This document shows, one piece after another, positions 9,031 to 18,547 of a stretch of 64,000 nt of DNA. Location of the stretch: the NCBI RefSeq assembly GCF_900086725.1, contig NZ_LT574837.1:188501-252500 (forward strand), given 5' to 3'. The notes beneath the pieces were generated by a model. That model had not been told where the DNA came from and ran no database searches. It saw nothing but the letters and a program-made list of their open reading frames with translations. Positions within the stretch are counted from its first letter, which is position 1. Each line of letters begins with the position of its first letter. A program made the translations under genes and the position numbers. The stretch is from Bariatricus massiliensis (lineage in GTDB: Bacteria > Bacillota > Clostridia > Lachnospirales > Lachnospiraceae).

Positions 9031-10512
9031 CTAAAACGGAACGCTGCCATCCTTTGTATCAAGGAAAATAGTCTTGGAAATCATATATTTCTTAATGCCG
9101 GCCACGCCGATACCAGACTGTTTCCATCCAGTTCCCGGTGATTCTGCCATAGCTTTAGAGAAGTAAGAATTCACATAAATCTGACCGCCTTTGATGGCCT
9201 GCGCCACTCTCAGTCCCCGCTTTATGTCTTTTGTAAAAACACCTCCGGCCAGACCGTACTTTGTGCCGTTGGCAATCTTAAGGGCTTCTTCCTCCGTATC
9301 AAAAGGAGTCACGCAAAGTACCGGCCCGAAGATTTCTTCTTGGAAAATCCGCATTTCCGGCGTCACGTCGGCAAACACCGTAATCGGTACAAAATTGCCC
9401 TTTGCAAGTTCCGGATCGGTGTATGGGGTGCCGCCGCAAATCAATCTGGCCCCTTCTGCTTTCCCGGATTCAATATACTTCCATACTTCGTCACAGTGCT
9501 CTTTGTGAATCAGTGGTGCAAGTGTGACCTTCGGGTCGAATCCGTCTCCCGGCACTGCGCTCTCACATTCCACTTTCAGCTTTGTAAGAAATTCCTCATA
9601 TATAGAGCGCTGAAGAATAAGTCTTGTGCCTGACACACACACCTCTCCCGAATTGAGGGTGAATGCGAATTTTGCCCATTTCACAACGTCATCCACATCT
9701 ACATCCTCAAATACGATATTCGGGCTTTTACCACCAAGCTCCAGTGCGATATCTTTGACAGTTTCATTGGAGGCAGCAATAATCGCCTTCCCGGTGTCTG
9801 TTCCACCTGTCATGGCAACCATATCTACATCATCACTTTTTACAATGGCATCCCCTACTATCCGTCCGGAGCCGGTGACAACATTGACTACTCCTTTAGG
9901 GAAACCTGCGTCCAGCAAAAGCTCTGCAAACATCAGCATCGTAAGTGATGCCCAGGAAGAGGGCTTCACGATACAAGTATTGCCGGCGGCAAGGATTGCC
10001 CCAAGTTTCTGGCACCCCATCATAAAAGGCCCGTTCCACGGAAGAATCTCGCCTACTACGCCGTGAGGATACCACTGTACCATATTCACAGTATCATGAT
10101 CTATCGGAACAATCTCACCTTTCATACATCTGGCCACACCCGCAAAATATTTCAATGCGTCTACCGATTTGTCACCGTCAAAGTAATATGCGCTTCCATA
10201 TAGTTTTCCACATTCTAAAGCCTCGACTGCCGCAAATGCTTCCAGACGCTCCTGCAAAAGCTCCGCGGCCTTGTAGAGCAGATCTGAACGTTCTCTGCAG
10301 GACATCCTCCCCCACGGTCCGTTGTCATAAGCTTCTCTTGCCGCTGCAATAGCTGCGTTGGTCTCTTTTGTACCTGCCTTGTAGATTACGGCAAAGGGCT
10401 CATTGTTCACAGGGTTAACAGCCTCAAATGTGTCCTCAACTTCCGGCGTTACTCTCTCACCATTAATAAACAACTGGTATGGCTCTTTTCTGATGTAATC
10501 CATCGGATTCAT
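9031..10512 (-). CDS. NAD(P)-dependent aldehyde dehydrogenase
   Basis: Class I/II-like aldehyde dehydrogenase, 493 residues, oxidising an aldehyde to its carboxylate in the cytoplasm. Visible marks: active-site glutamate segment LELGGKSPNIVF, nucleophile segment NSGEVCVSGTRLIL with the catalytic cysteine preceded by V rather than the usual Q-x-C, EIFGPVLCVTPFDTEEEA, and the cofactor-binding PWNGPFMMGCQKLG. Start at 10512 follows AGGAGG; the ATGs at 10548-10551 are too far upstream. It lies in front of the regulator and reductase cluster and shares a divergent intergenic region with an iron alcohol dehydrogenase, suggesting paired handling of an aldehyde from amine breakdown. Betaine-aldehyde-type activity is possible but not shown. 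Confidence 0.92.
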   Translation of the reverse strand: MNPMDYIRKEPYQLFINGERVTPEVEDTFEAVNPVNNEPFAVIYKAGTKETNAAIAAAREAYDNGPWGRMSCRERSDLLYKAAELLQERLEAFAAVEALECGKLYGSAYYFDGDKSVDALKYFAGVARCMKGEIVPIDHDTVNMVQWYPHGVVGEILPWNGPFMMGCQKLGAILAAGNTCIVKPSSWASLTMLMFAELLLDAGFPKGVVNVVTGSGRIVGDAIVKSDDVDMVAMTGGTDTGKAIIAASNETVKDIALELGGKSPNIVFEDVDVDDVVKWAKFAFTLNSGEVCVSGTRLILQRSIYEEFLTKLKVECESAVPGDGFDPKVTLAPLIHKEHCDEVWKYIESGKAEGARLICGGTPYTDPELAKGNFVPITVFADVTPEMRIFQEEIFGPVLCVTPFDTEEEALKIANGTKYGLAGGVFTKDIKRGLRVAQAIKGGQIYVNSYFSKAMAESPGTGWKQSGIGVAGIKKYMISKTIFLDTKDGSVPF

Positions 10513-10590
10513 AAAAATACCTCCTTCTTTCTGTACCTTAGCTCTCATCATCCAAAATATATTATTTTTCGAATGTTTTATCTAATCCAT

Positions 10591-10619
10591 ATGTTATTCC
10601 GACTTATCGTTTTTGTCAA
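10591..10619 (-). promoter_or_regulatory. Promoter of the aldehyde dehydrogenase gene
   Basis: TTGACA (10614-10619), 17-base spacer, TAACAT (10591-10596) on the minus strand. Two copies of TTATCGTTT-like sequence overlap or adjoin the -35 box (about 10603-10611 and 10625-10633) and could be an operator. Confidence 0.7.
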
Positions 10620-10812
10620 TATATTTATCGTTTCTTTCTATTTTTTGTATGTTTTTCACAATAAGTCATCTTTCGACATGCGTTTTTGCGTGTTTATTTT
10701 ATGTATTTTTATTATTTTTTCTAAAAAATTGAGCTTGTACTCTTCTATTTATCCTTGTTTTTTCCGATTTTTGATATTATTTCACAAATCATTCTATTTT
10801 TAGAATATTTTA
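10620..10812. other. AT-rich divergent intergenic region without a gene
   Basis: The stretch between the two divergent promoters is very T-rich on the + strand, with no ORF carrying a ribosome site. It holds only the repeated TATCGTTT-like sequences near its left end. Confidence 0.5.
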
Positions 10813-10841
10813 TTGACTTTATTTGTTCCTGATGCTATAAA
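10813..10841 (+). promoter_or_regulatory. Promoter of the iron alcohol dehydrogenase gene
   Basis: TTGACT (10813-10818), 17-base spacer, TATAAA (10836-10841), about 65 bases before the start codon. A small CCGG...CCGG inverted repeat (about 10857-10871) lies in the leader. Confidence 0.75.
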
Positions 10842-10906
10842 GAAACTATAACCAGCCGGACTCATGCCGGCAGAGATTTCCGAAATATTTTTTAGGAGGA
10901 ATGCAG

Positions 10907-12061
10907 ATGAACAATTTCAGCAAAATATGTATGCCCACGATAATATGCGGGAGGGGCTCCCTATCATTTGTCACTACATTAGAAAAAAAGAAAGTCGCTG
11001 TCTTAGGTTACAGCGACCATGTGAGAGAACTGGCAGAACACATTTTCAAAGATTCAAAGACCGAGGTGCTTTATGTCGCCACCATCAACCATGAACCTCT
11101 GGTAAGTGATATCTATGACAATCTCGGGCAAGTGGCAGACTTTCAGCCGGACATGATTCTTGCCGTCGGCGGAGGAAGTGTTATGGATGTGGCTAAAGGC
11201 CTCCACCTGTTCTATGAAAACCCACAGATGTCTTTTGATGACAGCCTGAAGCCCTTCTCGCTCCCTGTTCTAGGAAAAAGGGCCGTTTCTATCCATGTGC
11301 CCACCACCAGCGGTACAGGTTCAGAGACTTCTTCAGCGGCAGTATTTATCGACAGCGAAACACAGGTCAAAAAGCTTTTATTATCTAACACCCTTATTCC
11401 TCATTACGCGGTCCTTGACCCGGACCTTACCGATCAGCTTCCCAGCACTGTACAAACAGCCACCGGATTAGACGCCTTGTGCCACGCAATAGAATCCACG
11501 ACCGCCAAGAACGCGAATCTATTCACCAAGGCAGTCGCCACTCAGGCCGCTCTCGACATTCTGGAATACCTCCCCATCGCGGCCAACGACTCTGCCCCCG
11601 TGAATCTTCGCATGACCGCAAAAGAGAAATTACATATGGCGGCGACAATGGCAGGAATCGCAATCACCAACTCTTGTACGGGAATTGTCCATTCCTACGA
11701 CCATCCCGGCCCGGCATTCGGCCTGCCCCACGGCACAGTATGCGGCATTATGCTGTCCCACTCCATGGAACTGATTGGTCCCACCGAAGAATATGCAGCT
11801 ATCGCTAAACGGCTGGGATACAGCGGAGACACGGCCCAGCTTTCCCGTCATCTCATCCGTCATATACAAGAGTTCAACCGCCGCCTCGGCATCCATAACA
11901 ACTTTCAGGATGCCGGAGTCGGAAAGGATGCTTATTTTCAAAATGTGCCTGTCTGGGCCGAAATTTCCATCCCGGCCTTTGCTACCCAGATGTCACCTGC
12001 GGATATGGATATAGAAAAAGGAGAGCGTTTCTACGAGATGTGTTATTACGGCAGCAACTAG
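10907..12061 (+). CDS. Iron-containing alcohol dehydrogenase
   Basis: Fe-ADH family oxidoreductase, 384 residues (family about 380), interconverting an alcohol and aldehyde/ketone with NAD(P). The nucleotide loop reads AVGGGSVMDVAKGLHL, followed by HVPTTSGTGSETSSAAVF; metal ligands lie in ATGLDALCHAIES and CTGIVHSYDHPGPAFGLPHG. The ATG at 10907 is eight bases from AGGAGG, whereas the one at 10901 is only one base away. It is divergent from the aldehyde dehydrogenase and monocistronic. Together the two could interconvert alcohol, aldehyde and acid of one substrate. Confidence 0.92.
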   Translation: MNNFSKICMPTIICGRGSLSFVTTLEKKKVAVLGYSDHVRELAEHIFKDSKTEVLYVATINHEPLVSDIYDNLGQVADFQPDMILAVGGGSVMDVAKGLHLFYENPQMSFDDSLKPFSLPVLGKRAVSIHVPTTSGTGSETSSAAVFIDSETQVKKLLLSNTLIPHYAVLDPDLTDQLPSTVQTATGLDALCHAIESTTAKNANLFTKAVATQAALDILEYLPIAANDSAPVNLRMTAKEKLHMAATMAGIAITNSCTGIVHSYDHPGPAFGLPHGTVCGIMLSHSMELIGPTEEYAAIAKRLGYSGDTAQLSRHLIRHIQEFNRRLGIHNNFQDAGVGKDAYFQNVPVWAEISIPAFATQMSPADMDIEKGERFYEMCYYGSN

Positions 12062-12072
12062 TCCCACAAGAA

Positions 12073-12101
12073 TTGTCCTTTTAGTTAAATCATAGTATAA
12101 T
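12073..12101 (+). promoter_or_regulatory. Promoter of the SDR gene
   Basis: TTGTCC (12073-12078), 17-base spacer, TATAAT (12096-12101), some 45 bases before the ATG. Confidence 0.65.
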
Positions 12102-12145
12102 TAACATAACCCTTACATGTCTTTTGTTCAAAGAAAGCTGGGAAT

Positions 12146-13672
12146 ATGATGAATATACAAAAGATTTTAATCACCGGCGCGACCGGGACTATGGGGCTGG
12201 AATGTCTGAAACAGCTATCGTCAGATTTAGATATGCTTCATCTCATCATTTCTGCCCGCGACTCTTCCAAAAACCGCATTGCCTTAAAAGACTATATCAA
12301 TCTGGATGCCGTCACAATAAAATGGGGAGACCTTACAGACTATTCCTATGTGAGAGAATGTGTGAAAGACGCAGACATCATCCTTCACATCGCGGCCTTC
12401 GTCTCCCCTGCTGCCGACTACAATCCCAAGAAAGCAATGCAGATCAACTACGGCTCTACCCGCAACCTGCTCCGCGCAGTCCGGGAGAGCGGGCGTGAGA
12501 ATGAAACACGTTTTGTATACATAGGTACTGTGGCGGAGACCGGCGAACGGCTGCCTCCCATACACTGGGGCAGGGTCGGAGATCCCATCAAGCCAAGCAT
12601 GTTCGATTACTACGCCGTCTCCAAGGTGGCAGCCGAGCGTCTGGTCATCGAATCAGGGCTCAGATATTGGGTAAGTCTGCGCCAGACCGGTATCATCGGC
12701 CCGGCCATGAGCCGTATCTGGGACGCCATTATGCTCCACAATTGTTTTGACAATGTTTTAGAATATGTGTCCGACCGGGATTCCGGCAGACTCCTAAGAA
12801 ACCTGTGCGTCTTTGAAATCAATCAAAGCCTCAGTTCAAGTTTTTGGGGACATATCTACAATATCGGAGGCGGCGAGTCGTGCCGTATCGATACCTATCA
12901 CTTATACCAAAACTCCTATGGTATGATGGGCATATCCAATCTGAATCGTGTCTTGAATCCCAAATGGCAGGCCACCCGCAATTTTCATGGACAATATTAT
13001 CTCGACTCCGGCAAGCTTGAGAATTATCTTCATTTCCGCCATGATTCCATCCAATATTTTTACGACTGCTGTCTCAAGGAATTTGAAGCCGCCGCGTCCC
13101 TCGCAATGACGCTTGGACGGCTGCCGGGCGGCCAGAGGCTGCTCTGTTCTGTACTGCGCAGGAAATTCAAAAAATTAGCGCTCACGGAACATGGAACACT
13201 TTCTTATTTGAATCAAAATAGGGAAGATTATATTGAGGCTTACTGGGGAGGCCGGAAAGCTTGGGAAACGCTTCCCGATTCTCTGGACGATGTGAGCCAT
13301 TTCACAGACTGGGACAACGTGATTATCTTGGACCACGGCTACAACGAAAGTAAGCCCGAAAGTGAGTTGAACTTAGAAGATATCAGACAGGCTGCCGAAT
13401 TTCGGGGCGGCAGATGCCTGTCCAGTGAAATGGAGACAGGGAATTGGACACAGAAGCTTACGTTTTCCTGCGCCTTTGGGCATACATTTGAAGCCAGTCC
13501 AAGACTGGTTCTGGAGGGTGGACACTGGTGCCCGGTGTGCGAGAGGACAAGCTGGAATTATGGAGAGCGGGCAAAGAGAGATCCCTTCTTCGCCCAAGTG
13601 TGGACTCCCCTGCACCAAGCGGAGGAATTGAGGGAGTATCCGAAAGTGGTATCCGAATTGGATATTGATTAA
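12146..13672 (+). CDS. Extended short-chain dehydrogenase/epimerase with a C-terminal cysteine-pair domain
   Basis: 508 residues, longer than the 300-350 of ordinary NAD-dependent epimerases. Residues about 5-320 are an extended SDR: Rossmann motif ILITGATGTMG, GDLTDYSYVRECV, ADIILHIAAFVS and the catalytic YYAVSKVAAERLV (YxxxK). The C-terminal 190 residues contain two short cysteine groups, including FSCAFGHTFEASPRL and HWCPVCERTSWNYG, resembling a zinc ribbon like those in DUF4379-type repeats. The ribosome site is weak and two ATGs (12146, 12149) are possible. It stands alone between a promoter and a strong terminator. Substrate unknown; a nucleoside-sugar or acyl derivative is only a guess. 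Confidence 0.82.
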   Translation: MMNIQKILITGATGTMGLECLKQLSSDLDMLHLIISARDSSKNRIALKDYINLDAVTIKWGDLTDYSYVRECVKDADIILHIAAFVSPAADYNPKKAMQINYGSTRNLLRAVRESGRENETRFVYIGTVAETGERLPPIHWGRVGDPIKPSMFDYYAVSKVAAERLVIESGLRYWVSLRQTGIIGPAMSRIWDAIMLHNCFDNVLEYVSDRDSGRLLRNLCVFEINQSLSSSFWGHIYNIGGGESCRIDTYHLYQNSYGMMGISNLNRVLNPKWQATRNFHGQYYLDSGKLENYLHFRHDSIQYFYDCCLKEFEAAASLAMTLGRLPGGQRLLCSVLRRKFKKLALTEHGTLSYLNQNREDYIEAYWGGRKAWETLPDSLDDVSHFTDWDNVIILDHGYNESKPESELNLEDIRQAAEFRGGRCLSSEMETGNWTQKLTFSCAFGHTFEASPRLVLEGGHWCPVCERTSWNYGERAKRDPFFAQVWTPLHQAEELREYPKVVSELDID

Positions 13673-13703
13673 ATATAGACCGTTTTTCTGATTTATAGCA
13701 CGA

Positions 13704-13760
13704 AAGTGGAGCGCTGCTTCATAGATGATTACTCATCTATTTTGCAGCGCTCCCTTCACT
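13704..13760. terminator. Bidirectional terminator between the SDR gene and the hybrid kinase
   Basis: Long stem GGAGCGCTGC (13708-13717) with GCAGCGCTCC (13744-13753), and an inner ATAGATG/CATCTAT stem. It lies between convergent genes, with T-rich flank on both strands. Confidence 0.75.
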
Positions 13761-13771
13761 TCTTTGTTATT

Positions 13772-16700
13772 TTAGTCCTCATTCTCAGACAGATAGAGAT
13801 GGAGTATCCGTCTCAGCTCCGTCAAATCAACAGGTTTTGCCAGATGGACATTCATTCCCGCCTTGTATGCTTCCCGCACATCCTCCTCGAACGCGTTGGC
13901 AGTCATAGCAACAATAGGTATTGCTGCTGCGTCTTTCCTGTCCAGAGCACGAATCGTTCTGGCCGCCTCATATCCATCCATGAGAGGCATCTGGATATCC
14001 ATGAAAATCATGTCATAATATCCTTCAGCGGACTCAGACAGTTTTTCCACCGCTTCCACACCGTTGCGGGCCTCCGTCACATATGCCCCGGACTCCTCGA
14101 TCAACGTCCGTGCAATCTCCATATTGATTTCATTATCTTCGGCAAGCAAAACATGTTTACCGGCAAAATCATCTGATTCGCTGTAGTCTCCGGTATTCAC
14201 CGCTTCCTTCTCTCCGCTCAATTCCTGAAGGAGATAACACATTTTAGAGCGGTAGAATGGTTTAGAGAGAAACGCAGTCACCCCTGCGCTCCGGGCTTCC
14301 TTTTCAATTTCCGACCAATCGTAGGCTGTCAGCACTATCACAGGAATATCCGGCCCTGCCTCTTCCCGTATACGCCGTGCCGCCGTTATTCCATCTAAGT
14401 CTGGCATCTTCCAGTCAAGGATGACCAGATTATACGGGTCTTCAGTATCTTTCATCTGCGAGAACTTATGGACGGCCTCCTTCCCTTTCGTTACGAACTC
14501 GGCGCGAAGTCCCATAGTTTCCAACAGTTCTGCCGCATTTTCACAAATGCATAAATCATCATCGGCAACTAAGCTCCGGACTCCAAGCCAAGCTTCCGGA
14601 ACTTTTTCCGGCTCTTCCTCCATCGGTTTTAATGGAATTGTCACAGTGAAAACGGAGCCCTTTTCAGGTTCGCTCTCTACCACAATATCCCCATTCATCA
14701 TGTCGACCAGATTTTTTGTAATAGCCATCCCCAGACCGGTCCCGGCTACTTTGCTGCTGGTTGTATCGCGGCTTCTCTCAAAGGGCAGGAACAATTTGTC
14801 CAAAAATTCCCTGCTCATGCCAATCCCTGTGTCCGTACAAGTAAATACATAATCGTAGTATCCCTTGTGCAGCTTGTTTTCCTGCCTCACTTCTACATGG
14901 ATTTTTCCTCCGGCAGGTGTATATTTCACAGCATTGCTTAAAATATTGAGATATATCTGGCGTATCCGCAGAGAATCCCCGATAACTTCTTCCTCTTTCA
15001 GAAGGGCAATATGAACATCCAGTTCGAGTCCGCCGGCCAAGGTCTGTGCATGAACCAATTCGATTGTATCCGATACTAATTCTGCCAGATTAAAGGGTTC
15101 CTCCCTCAATGACAGTTTTCTGTTTTCTATCTTAGACATATCCAGCACATCGTTTATGAGGCTGAGTAAATGCTTGCTGGACAGCGATATTTTGTTCAGG
15201 CAGTCCATAACTCTCTCGGTATCCCCCACATGTGCCGCCGCGATTGCCGTCATTCCAATGACAGCATTCATTGGAGTTCGTATATCATGTGACATGTTTG
15301 ACAGAAACTGGCTTTTTGCTATATTGGCGGCCTGCGCACTCTCCAGTGCGCTCTGCAGCGCGGTTCTCTGTTGTTCTTCTTCATACTTCTGTTCATCGAT
15401 CCGCCGGGAGATGAGAATCCCCAGCTTATCCTGTGAATACGGATTATCCACCGCTATAATCTGGCTGGAAGTCCAATGATAAACGCCGTCTGACATCTTT
15501 TGTTTTGATTCAAAAAATATCTCGTTGCGTCCCTCTTCTAAGGCGCAGCGTAGACTATCCAGCGAAAAACGACGCTTGAATTCTTCTGCGTTATCCTCGT
15601 GTACCGTCAATAGCATATCATTATATAATTCACTATACGTCTTTTGCCCGCCTAGCGGCAGCATTAAATCCGGCTTCACATAGACAAAATTCAGGGCATC
15701 CTGAGACAAATTCAAACTGATGATCACCGGATACGCGTTGGATATAGCGCTGACAAGCGTCAGCCGCTCCTGCCGGCTCCTGCGCTCTTCCTCCTCCTCT
15801 GCAAGCTTCTCTTTTGTGATATCGTGTATCGCCGATATAAACACGGGCAGGCCATCTTGATTTAAAGTTTTTTCTACGATTCCGGCCGCCCAAAAATAAG
15901 TGTCATCGGTCCTTTTGATACGAATTTCAAATATATTTTTATGTCCATTGGCCTGCACATCCTGAAACAAGCGCATAATTCTCTCATAGTCATCCTCATG
16001 TACCACGCTCCGGAGGTTCTGCCCTTCCAATGCATTGTCGGCCGCTTCTTCAGGATAACCCAGCAGACGCCGCCCTTCCTCATTGAGCTGTAGAAGATAG
16101 TAGGGCTCTTCTACCGTCATCAGAGCTATCCCCTCGGGTACCGCGTTATATAGGCGCGCCGTATAGTCGACTTGATTGCGCAGCACGCGGTTCATCTTCT
16201 TCACATACCGGAAATATAAGATGACCAAAAGTGCGATTCCGATAAGGATGCCTCCTATCAAAAGGAACGTGCGCAACAGTATCTGACGCACCTGTGCTTC
16301 GACAACATTCATAGGTATGATGGAGACCATATTCCAATCCGAGCTCAGTTTCAATGGGGTAAAGCAAAAGACGGTTTCTTCCCCCTGATAAGTCAAGGTC
16401 GCCCAGCCAGTTTTTTCATTGGATAATGATTCCGCAAATCGCTCCATACTGACAGCGTCATTGTCTGATTCCCGCAAAATGTCATAGAGGTTCTGCACTG
16501 TTTTATTACTATTGGGATGCGGCGGGCGAATCAGCACATCACCGTTTGTCCCTACCACGTATGAGAAACCGGCATCATTGTAAAAAGAGACGCTGAATGT
16601 ATCTACAATCTTATCTATCTCGTATTCCTTTACAAGATAACCGCTGGTTCCATCCTCCAGCATCACATGCAGAAATAGGTTGAATACATTGACACCCGTA

Positions 16701-17125
16701 GCAGTGCTTATATGTGGATCGATGACTCCCTGCTCCTCACCCGGTTCGCTCAAGAGGTCAGTCACAAATCGGTCTGCCTCCATTCCCCCCGAATAACTGT
16801 CCCCATTCGTCAAATACAGGGCCATTCCATTATCTACAGAATTGTATTCCTTCAATAAATCGTTCAGGGCATCTCCCTGCGCCCTATTATATGCTTTCAA
16901 ATGGACAGCCATATTCTCCATAGCTTCTTTCTGGCTCCGGAGCTGGACTTGAAGTGTATTTTTCGCCTGCTGGGTGCTCTCCATAATGGTATTTATAGAC
17001 TGCTGCCAAAGCTGCTCATGTACCTCTCCCACGAAAGAAAACATCATTACACCAAGCGTGGCAGCCACAAGGACAGCTATCAAAAATATAGGCCTTTTTG
17101 TTTCTTTCGTCCTTTCTGCTTTCAC
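13772..17125 (-). CDS. Hybrid sensor histidine kinase with Cache-like sensor, PAS domains and two receiver domains
   Basis: Membrane kinase, 1117 residues. Order: transmembrane helix 13-32; extracellular Cache-like domain about 35-280; transmembrane helix 285-305; PAS about 325-440; second PAS-like segment 455-580; HisKA with SNMSHDIRTP, phospho-acceptor H613; HATPase about 710-835 with NILSNAVKYTP and DTGIGM; receiver 1 with D904 in LDWKMPD; receiver 2 with D1043 in FMDIQMPLMDG. There is no HPt or output domain, so phosphate must go to a separate partner. The GTG start (GTGA) overlaps the TGA of the upstream lipoprotein gene, so the two are coupled and the lipoprotein probably presents ligand to this sensor. 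No response regulator gene is adjacent. Confidence 0.93.
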   Translation of the reverse strand: MKAERTKETKRPIFLIAVLVAATLGVMMFSFVGEVHEQLWQQSINTIMESTQQAKNTLQVQLRSQKEAMENMAVHLKAYNRAQGDALNDLLKEYNSVDNGMALYLTNGDSYSGGMEADRFVTDLLSEPGEEQGVIDPHISTATGVNVFNLFLHVMLEDGTSGYLVKEYEIDKIVDTFSVSFYNDAGFSYVVGTNGDVLIRPPHPNSNKTVQNLYDILRESDNDAVSMERFAESLSNEKTGWATLTYQGEETVFCFTPLKLSSDWNMVSIIPMNVVEAQVRQILLRTFLLIGGILIGIALLVILYFRYVKKMNRVLRNQVDYTARLYNAVPEGIALMTVEEPYYLLQLNEEGRRLLGYPEEAADNALEGQNLRSVVHEDDYERIMRLFQDVQANGHKNIFEIRIKRTDDTYFWAAGIVEKTLNQDGLPVFISAIHDITKEKLAEEEEERRSRQERLTLVSAISNAYPVIISLNLSQDALNFVYVKPDLMLPLGGQKTYSELYNDMLLTVHEDNAEEFKRRFSLDSLRCALEEGRNEIFFESKQKMSDGVYHWTSSQIIAVDNPYSQDKLGILISRRIDEQKYEEEQQRTALQSALESAQAANIAKSQFLSNMSHDIRTPMNAVIGMTAIAAAHVGDTERVMDCLNKISLSSKHLLSLINDVLDMSKIENRKLSLREEPFNLAELVSDTIELVHAQTLAGGLELDVHIALLKEEEVIGDSLRIRQIYLNILSNAVKYTPAGGKIHVEVRQENKLHKGYYDYVFTCTDTGIGMSREFLDKLFLPFERSRDTTSSKVAGTGLGMAITKNLVDMMNGDIVVESEPEKGSVFTVTIPLKPMEEEPEKVPEAWLGVRSLVADDDLCICENAAELLETMGLRAEFVTKGKEAVHKFSQMKDTEDPYNLVILDWKMPDLDGITAARRIREEAGPDIPVIVLTAYDWSEIEKEARSAGVTAFLSKPFYRSKMCYLLQELSGEKEAVNTGDYSESDDFAGKHVLLAEDNEINMEIARTLIEESGAYVTEARNGVEAVEKLSESAEGYYDMIFMDIQMPLMDGYEAARTIRALDRKDAAAIPIVAMTANAFEEDVREAYKAGMNVHLAKPVDLTELRRILHLYLSENED

Positions 17126-18393
17126 GATACCATTCCCTCCATCGTCTGACGGTCAATCCATTCTATTACCTCATCCAAATCTTCACCCTCCAGAATCTTT
17201 TTGGAAGCCTCTGCCGTCACTTCCCAGACAGGAATATTTAATAATGCATCTGCCCCGATTACGGTCCTTCCACTCGTATAGTCAGAAATCAAAGGCTGTA
17301 TCTCATTTACAGATGACGGATTTCCATTGTTCATCGGGCTAAATGAGCATTGTTGATCTGCGAATTTCTGAATATTTTCTGACTTTGTAAAGTACTCCAC
17401 AAATCTCATTGCAGCGTCCAGATGCTCGCTGTCCGCGTTGACGCTCAGCCTTGTGTCCGGATTGATAACGAGCATAGTGCCTTCTTCCAGAACAGGCAGA
17501 GGCGTAACCTCAAAATCAAGTTCCGGGTTCATGGACTTGACACGCCCTGCCGCCCAAGCGCCGGTCAGCATAAAAGGGGCCTCTCCCTTTACAAACTCTT
17601 CCAAGTCATCCGACGTCTTCTTCGTGGTCAGCGCCATCTCTCTGTCTATAAATCCTTCATCCACAAATTCTTCCGCAATGGAAAATCCGGGACGCAGGAA
17701 ATCCCCCAGCTTTTCCTCTCCGTTGTTAATCTCATTTAAAATTTCTGCCTGTCTGCCACTCTCATATGCAGAGTAAAATCCCCGCCCAATTGCCAGTGTT
17801 TTTAAAGAAATATCATTATTGGCAATAATAGGTGTAATGCCTTTTTTCACAAAGTAGCGGCATACTTCCTCCCATTCTCCCAGATTTTCAGGTATCTTCT
17901 GCTCATGTTCTTGAAGCAGCTCCATATTGCAGTAAAGTCCAAAGGCTGAAACTGTAGTAGGAATCCAATGAATTTCTCCGTCTTCCTCCATCTGGTCTCT
18001 CATCAACTCTGTATAAGAGGAGATGCTGTCTAGTCCCGACAAATCCGCGACCTGCCCTTTCTTTTCTAAGTCCAGCATGACATCATGATTGACCATGAAC
18101 ACATCGTTTCCTTTGCCCGACTCCATCCTCCTTTGTAATGCCTCAAAATATTCTGCTCCTTTTAAGCTCTCATAGGAAACTCTAATATCGGTATTCTCCT
18201 TCATAAAACCAGATATAATCTGCTCTATAATCCGGACGTTCTCCGGTTCGTATTTGAATCCAAAGAACGTAATTGTAACCGTTTCCCCGTCTGCTTCCTC
18301 ATAATTCACTACTTGATTTTTCTCTCCGCACCCCTGAAAGACAAATGACATCGCTGCAATAAGGACGCTCAAGATAATTATTCTCTTTTTCAT
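17122..18393 (-). CDS. ABC-type extracellular solute-binding lipoprotein (sugar-binding family 1) coupled to a kinase
   Basis: Secreted lipoprotein, 423 residues. Signal peptide with lipobox FVFQGC gives acylation of the cysteine near residue 20. The body looks like a family 1 sugar-binding protein: ITFFGFKYEPENVRIIEQII near the N-terminus, NDVFMVNHDVML, a central LTGAWAAGRVKSMNPELDF and AMRFVEYFTKSENIQKFADQ. ATG at 18393 follows GGCGGAGG. The normal permease and ATPase genes are absent; instead the next gene is a hybrid kinase starting inside this gene's stop codon. It most likely acts as a sensory receptor for a sugar or similar solute, not as a transporter part. Confidence 0.88.
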   Translation of the reverse strand: MKKRIIILSVLIAAMSFVFQGCGEKNQVVNYEEADGETVTITFFGFKYEPENVRIIEQIISGFMKENTDIRVSYESLKGAEYFEALQRRMESGKGNDVFMVNHDVMLDLEKKGQVADLSGLDSISSYTELMRDQMEEDGEIHWIPTTVSAFGLYCNMELLQEHEQKIPENLGEWEEVCRYFVKKGITPIIANNDISLKTLAIGRGFYSAYESGRQAEILNEINNGEEKLGDFLRPGFSIAEEFVDEGFIDREMALTTKKTSDDLEEFVKGEAPFMLTGAWAAGRVKSMNPELDFEVTPLPVLEEGTMLVINPDTRLSVNADSEHLDAAMRFVEYFTKSENIQKFADQQCSFSPMNNGNPSSVNEIQPLISDYTSGRTVIGADALLNIPVWEVTAEASKKILEGEDLDEVIEWIDRQTMEGMVS

Positions 18394-18434
18394 ATGGCCT
18401 CCGCCTTTAACTCTATTCAAATATAACTCAGTTT

Positions 18435-18463
18435 ATCATAGCACAGTCGGCAGTTCTTCGCAA
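18435..18463 (-). promoter_or_regulatory. Promoter of the binding protein-kinase operon
   Basis: TTGCGA (18458-18463), 17-base spacer, TATGAT (18435-18440) on the minus strand, about 40 bases before the lipoprotein start. Confidence 0.7.
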
Positions 18464-18475
18464 TAAACAGGAAAT

Positions 18476-18528
18476 CAAAAAGAGGATATCATTCGGCAGC
18501 CACATTGTTACTACTCTCCGATATCCTC
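18476..18528 (-). terminator. Terminator of the mucinase/cohesin operon
   Basis: GAGGATATC arms at 18482-18490 and 18520-18528 form a nine-bp stem around a 29-base loop; on the minus strand it is followed by TTTTT. Confidence 0.7.
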
Positions 18529-18547
18529 CTTTATCTGATATTTACTT

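Noticed and set aside
13772..17125. Thought the large kinase might be a diguanylate cyclase partner of the riboswitch
   Set aside because: It has HisKA, HATPase and receiver domains and no GGDEF or EAL motif.
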